NCBI RefSeq assembly: GCF_021347895.1
Contig: NC_067113.1
Span: forward strand, 5,252,251 to 5,316,250
Length of the DNA stretch: 64,000 bases
Direction: 5' to 3'
Source: Acanthochromis polyacanthus
Taxonomy: Eukaryota; Chordata; Actinopteri; Pomacentridae
Part shown: piece by piece, positions 11,400-22,680 of the stretch
Layout of the letters: each line of letters opens with the position of its first letter
Position numbering within the stretch: the stretch's first letter is position 1
Translations under genes and position numbers: made by a program
The notes under the pieces: generated by a model
Databases searched by the model: none
Told to the model about the DNA's origin: nothing
Seen by the model: the letters and a program-made list of their open reading frames with translations, nothing else

Positions 11400-11816
11400 T
11401 TAATCCGACTCCATCTTAGGGGTAGAATAAGTCAGGTGGTCCAAAACCCAGCACTTATTTAGCACTGACAAAGTTGGAGAAATGAAAAGGAGGGGGGGGG
11501 TTGGCAATTCTTCTGCACCTTGATGGCAACACCTTTGACCAATCGCACTTGAAGCACTTGAAGCACTTTTGCACTTACTACAGGTTTTTCCTTATGTCTG
11601 AATTCTTGCTTGTGTTGTACGTCGCTTTGGACAAAAGCGACTGCTAAATGAAATTGTAGAATTGTAGATTATCTCAGCAAAAGAGAAGTGCACACTATCT
11701 CAGATTTAGACAGATTTGTGAACAATATTTGAGAGAAATTGTGATATTGTGTATGTGGAAAAAGTTTTCGATCTTTGAGTTCATCTCATAAAAAATGGGA
11801 GCAAAAACAAAAGTGT

Positions 11817-11824
<8 letters not shown>

Positions 11825-11872
<48 letters not shown>
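11825..11872. repeat. (TA)n microsatellite
   Basis: About 24 TA units immediately outside the eroded right end of the Tc1 element. Confidence 0.95.
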
Positions 11873-11877
<5 letters not shown>

Positions 11878-12133
11878 GAGTGGAACTACTGAAGTAAAAA
11901 CAAACACAAGAAAAGGTGAGGAGGTCACCAGTCCTAAAATGTCATTTTCAGAGTAAATTTCATTACGTGTAAGTATTGAAATAATCTGGTGTATAGACCC
12001 CATCAGAGCCTACGTCATCAACAAGCTGCGTGCAGATCATGGCAAAGGAAGTACCGCTTCATATCATTTTCCTGGCATTGTTCGCACCACACGGAGTAGC
12101 AAAACAAGCTAACGCTGAACTGTTGGCATCATA

Positions 12134-12376
12134 ATGTCAGGTTGTTGTGTTTTTGGTTGTACGAACCGAAATACTCAAGAGGGACATAAGTTCTACCGCA
12201 TACCAAGGGGCTCTCGGCCATTTCAGTGCAACCGAAGGTGGCTGTGGCTCCAGACTATCAAGCGAGCGGACTGGACGGAGGATACCATCAACAATGCACG
12301 TGTGTGCTCTGTTGTGGCAAATAAAGTGAAATCAGCACAAAATATACTAACGAGCTGTCGGTTCCCACATGGTTAG
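12134..12376 (+). pseudogene. THAP zinc-finger domain, truncated
   Basis: The 80-residue frame starts MSGCCVFGCTNRNTQEGHKF. It shows the THAP C2CH start (C4-x4-C9), a basic RIP loop, tryptophans at 36, 38 and 47, and VCS at 57-59. The His expected just after the second Cys pair (CSxHF) is missing: the frame diverges after VCS into VVANKVKSAQ. The domain is therefore cut by an indel or rearrangement. THAP domains bind DNA and occur in host THAP proteins and in P, Kolobok and ISL2EU transposases. The neighbouring opposing SWIM fragment favours a transposon origin. Confidence 0.65.
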
Positions 12377-12381
12377 CGCCA

Positions 12382-12642
12382 CTAATAAAAACCCTGTCGA
12401 CTGTTGTGACAGGGGGACATAAATAATAAAGCGGCTGGAGTCACCGCCATACAGATGCAATTTGATGTGTGTATGTAGTTCTCCACTTTGGTGATGATCA
12501 CCCACGCCTCATACATCGTAGTCTTCTGCCCTTGCGTTTGGCTGGGTAGGATTTCAGACATCAAAACACAAAACCCTTCGTCAGTGTCCTTGTATCTCAC
12601 CTCCTGTACATGTCCACAAATTGCATAATCACAGGCCTCCAT
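12382..12642 (-). pseudogene. SWIM-type domain fragment (YqaJ-associated protein)
   Basis: The minus-strand frame contains YEAWVIITKVENYIHTSNC followed by ICMA and later AALLF. This resembles the SWIM zinc-binding stretch (CxC...CxH) that precedes YqaJ-type nuclease domains in many teleost transposon-linked proteins. The CxC pair (NCICMA) is present. The expected GLGSACSH part is deleted and the frame stops at 12382. No nuclease domain remains. Identification is by motif memory only. Confidence 0.4.
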
Positions 12643-12941
12643 TGATTTGTATGCTCACAGCTTCTCTCTAGTGTACACGCTAGGTTTTTCAACTACATAT
12701 AAGTAAATATCAGGCCACTGAATATTGGGCCACTTACTAACGTCATAGTACCATTCGGTAAGTGTACAGGGATCTGGGAGCCTCTTGCCATTTATTAAAG
12801 TGAGCTTTTTAAAGTATTTTTCGTAATCTTTTACTGATAATGCACTCGCATAGCTTCACAAGCCACTGCTAGCTGCCATGCTTCCGTTGCCAAGGTGTGC
12901 ACGCAGCCCTCTTTGTTTTTCCAACAATAAATGGGTCTATT

Positions 12942-13330
12942 GATCAGCCCAAAGACCACCATCCAGAGGCAGTAGCACTAGTTGTTGTTGCTTGATTATC
13001 TGTGTTGCACGTTTGACTGTCAAAACATTTTGTGAACCCTATTATTAAGGGTGCTGTATAAATAGTTATTACTACTTTTATTACCAAGATTGGACATGAA
13101 CTAGAATTTTTTTTTAAAAAACTTTGTAAATTCCAAAATTGACATAGTTTTATTTAACATTTATATTTGCTAAAATACGGTGTAGTTGAGATGTGGTGAG
13201 GTTTAAGTGTTCCAAAAGGTGTGGCAGCGTTAGACAAACGCAAGCAAATGCAAACTTTTTTATTGTTTACAATTCTTGACAGTTTTAATATGTGTATAGT
13301 GAAGAGTTTCATTACATATTTCAAGTTTCA
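12942..13330. other. No gene recognised
   Basis: AT-rich sequence with no coding or element signal that I can support. Confidence 0.5.
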
Positions 13331-13626
13331 CTCACACACACACACACACATGTTTGTACTTCTATCTTAGTGAGGACATCCATAGGCGTAATGCATTTCC
13401 TAGAGCCTTACCCTAACCTTAACCATCACAACTGATTGCCTAAACTTAATCCTTACCCTAACCCTAACCAAACCTCAATTCATACCTGTTCTCTAAAAAC
13501 AAGTCTTCACCCTCAGACATGGCTGTTTCAAAGTGAGGACCGGCCAAAATGTCCTCACTTTGTAAAAATGTCCTCACTTTGATAGTTAAATGCAGAAAAT
13601 GGTTCTCACAATGTAGCAAGTACAAG

Positions 13627-13677
<51 letters not shown>
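13331..13677. repeat. CA-bounded repeat unit 1
   Basis: A unit of about 350 bp flanked by (CA)n tracts at 13331-13350 and 13629-13677. It contains telomere-like CCCTAACC runs near 13410 and 13455, and inverted GTGAGGAC/GTCCTCAC motifs near 13531-13560. It is related in plan to the next unit. Confidence 0.75.
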
Positions 13678-13679
<2 letters not shown>

Positions 13680-13950
13680 TGTTTTTCTATCATTGTGGGG
13701 ACTTACCATTGACTCCTATTCATATCTAATCCCTAACCCTAACCTTAACCAAACCCAAACCCTAACCAAAACAATGGCTAACCCTAAAGAAACGTTTTTG
13801 CACTTTTACTTTTTTCAGTAACAACAACATGGCCAAGAAAACACTGTTTAAACTTGTGGGGACCAAAATGAGGTCCCCACAAGTGACATAGTTTTCGGTT
13901 TTCCTACAGTTGTGGGGACATTTGGTCCCCACAATATAGCAAAAACATGG

Positions 13951-13985
<35 letters not shown>
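13678..13985. repeat. CA-bounded repeat unit 2
   Basis: Second, diverged unit. It carries CCCTAACC runs (13728-13785) and two inverted GGGGACC/GGTCCCC pairs: TGTGGGGACC with GGTCCCCACA at 13855-13883, and GTGGGGAC with GTCCCCAC at 13911-13932. It ends in (CA)n at 13951-13985. Order and motifs match unit 1, suggesting an old tandem duplication of one repeat family. Confidence 0.75.
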
Positions 13986-13986
<1 letters not shown>

Positions 13987-16154
13987 TTATATATAAGTGG
14001 AAAGATGGCATCAGCATTCAGCGGCACTCACACTCACTGCACAGGTAGTGAGAAGGGAAGATATGAGTTTTTAGAGCTGTAAGCAATTTCAAAGTTGGAA
14101 GAATAAGACTAAAATAGTTTTTACAGAATCAGAATGAGACTTAATGTGAGATTACTGAATTCATTGTCTATGAACATAATTTTATTTTTGTGACTGGATT
14201 ATTTATTTGTTAAATTATTTGTCTTTTTGTGAGCAGCTTAAAAGGACAGCCTCTGTAATTTCTTCATACAATCCAGTGATGCATAGTGATAATTAAAGTA
14301 ACTGTTCACTCGTGAAGAAGAAACGTACAGCTAAGCAACTTATACACAAAGGGACAGTGATATTGATGAGTATATTAATTGCACTTTCACGCAGTCTGCA
14401 TTTTTTTCCCCTTTTTTTGGCAGTTTTCCTGTGTGACTTTGGCAGCAGCAGTTGTTCTATTTTTTGTTTTTTCTTTAGCCTGTATTATATTTTTAACTCC
14501 TCATCCAGTTTAGGATTATAGTTTGCTTTTTTGGGAGAAAGTTGCACACACTTGCACATTCTATCAGATAGGAGTCGGGTAACTTACCACGTTAAATTAT
14601 GTTTCCAAAACATTTTCTTACTTGCTGTTTTACAGCCAGTTAAATACAACTAAACAACATGTTTATTTAATCGAATATATAAATGTAACAATAGTTAGAT
14701 CTACATCTAATTTGTTGGTAGTGATATGGATAAGACTGTTAAACTTCACAGTCTGCAGTTGTCTGCAGCTTTCTCTTCTGCTTCAGCTGCTGTGTCACTT
14801 TTTGTCTGTATTGTCAATATTAAATCTTTGTATTTCTCTGTATTTGCTCTTCATTTGTAAAATATGTCACTCTGGTGCCAGTAAACACATCTCACAGATA
14901 GATTCACAGACTCTGGCTGACTTGCTGAGATGAAAAGCAGCTTCATGAGGCCATCTATTTAGATTGTAGAGTTAAGCCATAACATACCCTAGGTATGTTG
15001 AAATCCTAACAGGCCTCAGACATGGTAAACCACAGAAAATTAAACAAACAGGCAAACAAATAGTAGATGCCCACCACTGACAAAATTTCTCCACAACAGT
15101 TATGAGTACATACAAAGTATGTCGTAAAAGTTCAGTTCCTTAAAAATAATGAATTGTGTTGTGTTACCCTGGACATCATTTTGTTCAGGGTTAGGAAATA
15201 AATGTGACTTGGGAATGGATGGACAAACATTAGAGAAGTCATCAACACAGAGAAGGAACAATAGGGAGCAAAAGATTGCACGCTCTATCTATTTCCCTTC
15301 GGCTCTGCAGGCCTCTGCAGTAGCACGACTATGACAATATCTCTATTAGGAGTGATAGAAAGTGTGTAACTTTAACATTATTAACTGCGCAGGTCTGAGA
15401 TCAGCACACAGTGGCTGAGAGTAATGCCTGCTGACATCGCTTTAATGCACACACCAGAGCTGCCACCAGCATCTCCTTTAGAATGCCAAGGTCATTTGAC
15501 CTGATTGAATTTGAAGCATTTTAATAAACAGATGCAGTGTTGGGAGAGAAATACTGCAAGAGGTGGACTCAGGAGAAGCTTCTGTGGACATAATTCACAC
15601 AGTAGTGACTGCATTGTGCTACAGTCACTGACAGAATGTGCTGATCACTGCAAGTGTATCCTACAACACTTAACTGTAACACCTAACACCTTTGATATGG
15701 GACTAACAAATGCAAATTAATTTGTTAAAAAAATTAGCAAGCCAAACTTTAACTTGTTCAAATATATTGCACAGATCTATGTTAACTAGCCTTGGCCAGA
15801 AGTTACATTTTTTTATATTGACCACACTTTCTGTATTTATTTTGCTAAAATGTAGGATTGGGTCAGATTGCCAGTTCTAACCCACTGACTGAACTCTGTC
15901 AAAGTTTGTTTGCAGGTGAAAATACTGATCACTCTGTAACACGTGAACTATGGCTCTGTAGTTCAGCATGCTTTTTATGTATCAAATCAACATTTTGAGT
16001 TGTAAGCACCATAAATGTGACTCAGGAGCTTCATTATTGCTGCATTCTGGTAGTAGTTTCAGAGTTTCACAACAATCAATCTCAAAATCAACATATCAGA
16101 TCTTTCACTGCTCTTTGAGCCAATGGTTGTGAAATTCATTAGACTGGCTTAAAT
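13986..16154. other. No gene recognised
   Basis: About 2.2 kb without a recognisable exon, element end or RNA gene. Confidence 0.5.
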
Positions 16155-16440
16155 TATCCATCCATCCATCCATCTATCCATCCATCCATCCATTATCTAT
16201 ACTCCGCTTATTTCTCATTAGGGTCATGGGGTGCTAGAGTCTTTCCCAGCTGACTTAGGGTGAAGGCAGGGGATACCCCAGACAGATCACAGTCTATCAC
16301 AGGGCTACATATAGTGACAAACAGCACATTCACACTCACACCTACGTACAATTTAGAATTACAAATTAACCTCAGCATGTTTTTTGAACTGTGGGAACCC
16401 AGGATCTTCAAGCTGTGAGTCAACAATGCCAACCACTGCA
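16155..16440 (-). repeat. tRNA-headed SINE, old partial copy
   Basis: On the minus strand this is the tail and body of the same SINE family as at 18624. It shows (GGAT)n tail repeats (ATCC on plus, 16155-16193) and the body motifs GGGTCATGGGGTGCTAGAG and CACAGGGCTACATATAG. It is more diverged than the other copies. Confidence 0.7.
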
Positions 16441-18614
16441 TTAATGATCTTAATGGTAAATTATTTGGTATCTAACATTAGGAAGTGTCTTTCTGGCTTC
16501 TCATCCTACAACAACAAAAACAAATTCATACAAACAATATACTTTAGGGTATTTCAATAAAAGTTGGTGATAATATTCAGTAAAGAATTTCAAAGGATTG
16601 TCATGAAAGTATTAGACCTGCTTTCTAAGTTTTACCCTTTGATGTGCAGTGTGGGTCAGGAGATTCACATTTTCCATTGGATTTCAGTCACTTTTGACCC
16701 ATGTTGCGCATCACAGGGTTAAGTTAGAAAAAAACACACTGCTGGGTTTCCAGTAAAAAAGTGCATCATTGCAATGGGAAGGAGACCTCAATCCTCACAG
16801 GGAGACCTTACTCCTCTGTCCCCCAAAGAAGAATAAGAATGACAGCTTATTTATAACACAGTAGTCAACAAAATCTATTTTCTCATTGACTTGATTCAAA
16901 TAGGTTGTATATTTAAACTGTGTTGTACAGTTTTCCATAGAAATATTCTGAATTAAGTCCGTAGGAACAACTCCTCTTCTGTTAATTTTAAACTTATAGA
17001 ATCTGGGTGTTCTGGGGGTGACACAGTCTCTGTGGGACATTGGAAGTGTGACAGCTGTAAGGAAGCAGCAGAGAAGTGTATATGACTGCAACTCTGCTTC
17101 CTAGCCTCACCTTTGGACTGTCAGTGGTTTGGTTTTTGAATAAAATTGGCCATTAAATTGTTGAATTCACATAGCATTCAAGAGATAATGCTTTGGCTCA
17201 TTACACACTTGTGGTTCATATGCTTGTTTGATTATTGCATTCACATTTCAGAGGCCTGGTGTGTGGTGGTGTGGTAGCTTGGCGATCATCTGAGCTCCAG
17301 AAATGTCAACTGACATTCAGTGGCCTTTTCACATTTTTCTCTGGGGAGCTGAAATAATGAATTGCATGACTCCACTGACCCAAAACACGCCACATAAGAA
17401 GCAGTGACAGGGAGAAGACACATTAAGAAGTCCTGCTTGATTACTATGCAAATCGATCATTAACTGCAAATATAGTATGCAAATGTGTTCAAGTCAGACA
17501 CAAATACTGATTCCCCATTGCAACTTGGAATCCATGTATGAGAAGAGCTCATGAAGACATAAATCAATAGAACTATATGAGGTCACTTACAGGAGCATTC
17601 TGATCCTGTTGATAGTATATTCACTATACATTATCAGCTCCATTACCTTGGGATTATTGTCACGACCTGGAGATGAAACTTTAGTAAAAAAGAGTCAGGG
17701 AGGTGTGGAGTGAATTAGAACCATTCTAGTGAATGGGACCTGGAGGAGGCATGACTGTCAGCAGGTTTAATGATATGGCGTCTGCCCACCCTCCATCACT
17801 TTCACTTCATAATCTTTTTTGTCCATTCCTTCGACTATCCACTCACTTCCACCCACCTTCCCTCACCCCATTCACTTGACACTCCATTACTATTATCCAC
17901 CTTAACAACCCTCCCCTCAACCCCCTTCTTCTGAATCAGCACCCCACTATCAGTGACTCCATTGGCTGCCTCCTGCCCCTCCCCATTCAGTAAACACATG
18001 GGCATGCAGGTGGATGCGCCACATGTTGATTACAGTTTCTAAGGCTGCAGAACAACACATGTATACAATAATGAACAGCACTGGTGCACTTAAGAGTACA
18101 GTCCTGTCTCCCTTCCTGTTCAGTCTCTGTGGTCAGATCTCTACATAGTATAATAATAATAATAATAATAATGATAAAAAAAATCACAAAATTACGCTCA
18201 TGAACAGTTTTGTTGGTTTGATGCAGACAATACTGAGTAAGTATATGTCTGTATTTTTTGGCATTCACAGTTGTATTTTTCTCATATTCTGTTTTTAATT
18301 AACAAACAAAGGACATTAACACACTTAGTGCTTTTTATATTTTCATGCAAATAAATCCCCCAACTCGAATAAAACCATTTATTACTTGTACCAAATATTG
18401 TCTCTACAGCCTGTACCAAATGATTCCATATCAACTGACTTTATACTTTATAGTTTATTTGTTTAATTCAACACTTATTTCTTGCCAATTATAAAGGCAA
18501 GAAACAAAAAACAGAACAAAAACAAACAAACAAAAAATTTATGGCTTTTAGAGGAATGTGAAATATTGACCTTGACTCACATCTTTCTAGATTTGTTGCA
18601 TACATATTGCATGT
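16441..18614. other. No gene recognised; AAT microsatellite
   Basis: No coding or RNA signal. An (AAT)n tract is at 18149-18172 and a pyrimidine-rich stretch lies around 17815-17990. Confidence 0.5.
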
Positions 18615-18623
18615 ATTTTAGAG

Positions 18624-18991
18624 GGGCTGCACAGTGGTCTAGTGGTTAGCACTTTCGCCTTGCAGCAAGAAGATCCTTGGTTCAAATCCCTGCCTGGGCC
18701 TGGGATCTTTCTGCATGGAGTTTGCATGTTCTCCCTGTGCATGCGTGGGTTTTCTCCAGGCCCTCCGGCTTCCTCCCACAGTCCAAAAATATGCTGAGGT
18801 TAATTGATTACTCTAAATTGCCTGTAGGTGTGAATGTGAGAGTGATTGTTTGTCTATATATGTAGCCCTGCGACAGACTGGCGACCTGTCCAGGGTGTCC
18901 CCCCACCTTCGCCTGAGTCAGCTGTGATAGGCTCCAGCACCCCCCGTGACCCTAGTGAGGATAAAGCGGTGTATAGAGGATGGATGGATGG
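18624..18991 (+). repeat. tRNA-headed SINE, complete copy
   Basis: The head carries an RNA polymerase III A-box-like AGTGGTTAGCAC and a B-box-like GGTTCAAATCC. The body has GCATGCGTGGGTTTTCTCC and GGCGACCTGTCCAGGGTGTC, and the tail is (GGAT)n. A 9-bp duplication ATTTTAGAG flanks it at 18615-18623 and 18992-19000. It is a LINE-dependent non-coding element. It lies just upstream of the L1-type LINE. Confidence 0.85.
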
Positions 18992-19118
18992 ATTTTAGAG
19001 ACTTATAGACTTAGAAATAAGGATAGGGTGATCACCCAAGATGGCGCAGTAGCGAGAAGTTGATATCGCAGAGCTGCATGCTGCATCATTTATATTCGAG
19101 CAGAAAATTGTCCTTCAA

Positions 19119-20097
19119 TTGCCTCCCGTGGTTACCAGTGATAATATGAACATTGATGTGTATTTTCCGAATTGTACCAGCACAATGGCAACCAGAAATG
19201 CGAAGAAAGTCAAGACTTCTGAAGGGGAAATGGCGCCGGCTAGCACCGACAGCATGGCTAGCTCCAACAGCATGGCTAACACGGAGCAAGCTACCGGGCT
19301 AACAAAAACTAACAAGACGATCATACTTGATCCTGCCCTTCGTCAGGTTATAGAAGAGATCACTGGGAACATAACATCTGGGAACATAACATCTGTTGTC
19401 ACCCAAAAAGTGGATTCCCTGGCAGAAATGTTGAGGAGCCAAGCAGCTCAGGTAATGGAGCTAGCTCAGCGCGCTACGGATGCAGAGCAACGGATTGCCA
19501 CACAAGAGGACGGCCTTGATCAGGCTGCGGTCCGCATACAAACATTGGAGAAACAAGTCGTTACAATGGCACAACGAATTGATGATCTCGAAAACAGGGG
19601 CCAAAGGAAGAATGTTCGTGTTCTTGGTTTAAAAGAGGGCATCGAGAATGGTGTTGCTGCTCCAAAGTTTTATGAGAAATGGCTGCCCGAATTTTTGCAG
19701 CTTGAGACCAACAACGGCCACATAAAGCTCGAACGAGCTCATCGTACATTAGCCTCTCAACCAGGACCAAATCAGCACCCGAGCCTGATGCTGATCAGGT
19801 TTCATAACTTCAGAGACCAACAGCGGGTACTTGAGGCTGCGCGGCGGATGGGCACCGTGGACCAGCTGCTGACCTACAAGGGCTCTAGGATCATGTTTTT
19901 CCAAGATTTCTCGGCTGAGACGGAAGGGATTCGATGCGATAAAACGACGTCTACGAGAGGCAGGCATCCAGTACTCTCTTCTTTATCCAGCTAGACTAAA
20001 GGTCGTGCATGATGGAAACGCCACTATCTTCGACTCACCGGAGAAAGCAGCAGAATTCATGGATAACTTGGTGTCAAACCATGGAAAAAACGACTAG
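19119..20097 (+). pseudogene. L1-type ORF1p (Transposase_22 family), one frameshift
   Basis: ORF1p is an RNA-binding trimer. Residues 1-75 are Ser/Thr/Ala-rich. A heptad-rich coiled coil spans about 85-165 (MLRSQAAQVMELAQRATDAE and similar). An RRM follows with NVRVLGLKEGIENG and KLERAHRTLASQPGPNQH. The C-terminal domain begins at RIMFFQDFSAET. A frameshift near 19925-19935 turns the tail out of frame. The correct frame resumes as RLREAGIQYSLLYPARLKVV and ends at the TAG at 20095-20097. Only one lesion, so it is a relatively young pseudogene. Start chosen as the first ATG in frame; a later Met at 19143 or 19185 is also possible. Confidence 0.8.
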
Positions 20098-21974
20098 AAT
20101 TCTGCAGAGTTATGGAAGTAATTGCCCTGGATTGGACTGCAGATTAAGGACAGACAGGATATTGGACATTTTTGTTTTGGACGTTTGATGTGAGTATTTA
20201 TGGTCCATTTTAAGTGGTATTTGCTCAACTTCAATTTTCTGTTTTAGTAATTAGCAGCGTGTAGCAGCGATGGAAGGTTTATGAGCCTCACCTCATAAAT
20301 GTTTTATTTTAGCTTTTGTATCTCCATGCAAGAGATACAATGCTCTTTTTCAGTTATAAATGGTATAGTCCCCTGTTTGGTGAAAGGGGGAGCGCACATG
20401 GAAGGGATTTCCTATTGTATTGTTTTCACTGACGTGATTTGTTTGGTTCGTTTAGTTTGCCTTGTTCAGTTCAGCATCTTGCAGTCCTTGTATATATTGT
20501 TGGCATCAGAGTGGCATCATACGGTAGCTTTGACTTGTGAATGCTAAAAGTGTGTACATGGAACATTAAGGGAAGTCACTCACCAATTAAAAGAAAAAAG
20601 GTACTATTGGCTCTAAAAAAAAAGAAGGGGTTGACATTGCATTGCTACAAGCAGTGTTGTTAACGTTACTTTGAAAAAATAATTGAATTACAATTACAAA
20701 TTACTTCTTAAAAAAGTAATTGAGTTAGTAACTCAATTACTCTATCATAAAAGTAACTAATTATGAAGAAAAGTAATTTTTGCATTACTAAAAAAAGAGT
20801 TATGTCAAATAATTTGGCTTTTTAGAAGCATGTTTCACACACCTGTTTCATAGAGTAGAACAGCATAGACAGGTGTTTAACCTTAAACAAATAACCTTTG
20901 TCATGAGGGAGACATAAACTTCAATAATTCAATTTATTTCACTTCAACATAATATTTATTGAACCCAACACACAGCAACTGGCATAACAACAACAGCCTA
21001 CTCGAAGTTGTGCCTTCATGAACCAAAGTACAATTAAGGTGCATTTAGACTACACAGGAACTGGTAAAAATAAATAAATCTCTCTTACAATTTCAGACAA
21101 CTGGTCTGGTAGACATACTGTAGCCTACAAGTATTTTCTTTAACCATTTAACAAAATAAAGTGTTGTTAGTGTTAACACTAGCATAAATTAAATTAAAAT
21201 AAAATAAAATAAATGTCTGCAGACATACTGAAGCCTCTTTCAAGTTTTTCCTTCATGGACAAAAGTATAGTTAAACAAAATATGAGGTATTTGTATTACT
21301 GGAAAAACGTAGAAAACGTAAACTCAAACTTTAGCTACTACTAGACATTTACCTGTGTATCCATACACGTATGCATTCCTTCATTTATCCAGGCATCCCA
21401 GAGACCTAACCATTCTACTCATTAACCCAGTGATTGTACCTAAGAAGCAGAAGCCTTTCAAACATCTGGTCAGACAACCTGTTTCTCTTTGGCGTAAAGA
21501 CCAGCTTCCCTAGGCTAAACAGTCGGGGGAACTGGACGGAGTTGCTGCATTGTATTTAAGTGAAATGTGCTTTATCAGTGGAAATCTATTCAGAGTCCCC
21601 ATGCCTTTTTCCATCGATTTGAAATAACATCATCAACAGTTTCTGCCTCCACTGTGGAATGACAAGCCTTGTTCCACAACGCTGTGCATTTTTCTGTTGC
21701 ACTTCTGTAGGTAGATTTCACATCTGATGACTGTAGCCACTTGTCAACATCAGTGCATGAAACCAGATTTAATGTGTGTGATACACACCTGTGATGTGGT
21801 GGCAATGTTATCATCACAGCATCATCACCATCATCATCAGCATCACCTCTGTTTTCTAAAACATCATGAACATCCAAAAATGTCATTTTGTCTTCATCAT
21901 CTCCAGATTCTGATTCATCATCTTCAACGACGGGCTGGTAGACTTTGAATGCCTTCACAAAATTAGAGCCATTG

Positions 21975-22300
21975 TGTCAGGATTCCCTCCTCACCCTCAT
22001 CCTCCCTCCTCCTCCATCCAAAAACCCTCACCCCATCTGTCTCCCCCATTGTTTCTCTTCCTCTCGTGTCCTTTTTTCCTTCTTCCTCCCTCTCTCCTCT
22101 CCCCAGCGAGGCACTGAGTGAAGCGCGGCCACACAGCTGCCTTCACTCAGGCAATCAGCCATCACCCTGGAGTCCGGACAGCTGGAGCTCATCACCAATC
22201 ACACCCAGTCCAATAAGAAGACCGGTTCATTCCTCCACTCTCCGCCAGATTGTTAAACTTGACACCCTCATCAGTTTTCTCTCTAGCTGCGTGAGTTCTT
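21975..22300 (+). repeat. LTR-like or promoter-like fragment in the hAT
   Basis: It begins TGTCAGGATTCCC exactly where the hAT coding sequence stops. A pyrimidine-rich run follows (21984-22110), then CACCAATCACACCCAGTCC and a degenerate TATA-like AATAAGAAGACCGG near 22201. The layout resembles an LTR U3/R region, but no clear second end or target duplication is visible. The right end is confused by the adjacent inverted-repeat segment. Confidence 0.3.
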
Positions 22301-22307
22301 TGGTAGT

Positions 22308-22680
22308 TTTTTCGTGCCGCTCACCACGAAATGTTTTTCGCTGTGGTAATCACATCTGAAAGTGGTTTATACCGGCGGATTCATGACGATCTAAGCTGTC
22401 CATCGGCGTATACTGCTTGTGTGATCGTGTTTGCGGCCGCCGGCCGCCGGACATTCTTGAAATTCCTATGCAAATTGGTAAGTGTACCACCGGCTTATGG
22501 TTAGGTTATGGTTATGGTTATGTTTAGGAACGATGTCATGCAAAATATAGCGTTGGATTCGCCACGGTTTTACATTAAAAATATAATATACACATTCTTT
22601 TGAAATACGTTCTGAGTGGCACGAAAAGTCCGCCGTTTAAAATACATTGGTGCGCATTTCGTGGTGAGCGGCACGAAAAA
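22308..22680. repeat. Segment bounded by 26-bp perfect inverted repeats
   Basis: Positions 22308-22333 and 22655-22680 are exact inverted copies; the shared core is CGTGCCGCTCACCACGAAAT. The loop of about 320 bp contains a partial piggyBac-type MITE and CGAAA/TTTCG-rich sequence. TTGGTGCGCA occurs at 22648 and again near 22708. It looks like a palindromic MITE inside the hAT. Confidence 0.7.
22337..22494 (-). mobile_element. PiggyBac-type MITE, partial copy 4
   Basis: On the minus strand this matches the left part of copy 1. Shared motifs on the plus strand are CTGTGGTAATCACATCTGAA, GTGGTTTATACCGGCGGATT and CTTGAAATTCCTATGCAAAT. It lacks the second end and both terminal TTAA sites. A GC-rich palindrome GCGGCCGCCGGCCGC lies at about 22433-22447. 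Confidence 0.75.

Larger units (their letters stand above)
8930..11667 (+). mobile_element. L2-type LINE inserted in a Tc1 arm
   Basis: A 5'-truncated L2 element. It begins inside ORF2 and ends with the conserved L2 tail GTCGCTTTGGACAAAAGCGA near 11623, followed by ATTGTAG repeats. The same tail is shared with L2-mobilised fish SINEs. The insertion point in the Tc1 arm is exact (8929/11668), and I see no target duplication longer than one base. The element is itself interrupted by a piggyBac-type MITE at 10854-11399. Confidence 0.88.
7587..11818 (-). mobile_element. Tc1/mariner element, inactive, split by an L2 LINE
   Basis: The left end starts CACTCGACAAAAATATAAAC and is followed by a long terminal repeat arm with TTTTGTTTTTGCTCCC. 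The right arm is broken in two: 8804-8929, then 11668-11818, separated by an L2 element. Joining 8929 to 11668 gives GGTGGGATGGATTATCTC, the exact reverse complement of the left arm across the same place. The outermost ~20 bp of the right end are missing, replaced by the TA/TG microsatellite. A shorter copy of the same family lies at 33200. Confidence 0.88.
11993..12941. mobile_element. Possible ISL2EU-like two-gene DNA transposon relic
   Basis: Short inverted ends ATAGACCCCAT (11993) and ATGGGTCTAT (12931-12940) enclose a THAP-domain fragment on the plus strand and a SWIM-type fragment on the minus strand. Convergent THAP and YqaJ/SWIM-like genes are, as I recall, a feature of ISL2EU-type transposons, which make 2-bp AT duplications. 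AGACCC flanked by AT on both sides fits. The ends are short and the coding parts broken, so the superfamily is an inference. Confidence 0.4.

Noticed and set aside
13400..13790. Interstitial telomere array
   Set aside because: CCCTAACC runs are short and degenerate and lie within repeat units; not a true TTAGGG array.
18630..18700. tRNA gene
   Set aside because: A- and B-box-like motifs belong to the head of a SINE family that recurs in the window with GGAT tails; there is no cloverleaf with a proper acceptor stem.
19119..19324. Minus-strand frames over the L1 ORF1
   Set aside because: They lie opposite a clear coiled-coil ORF1 and have no recognisable domain or splice context.
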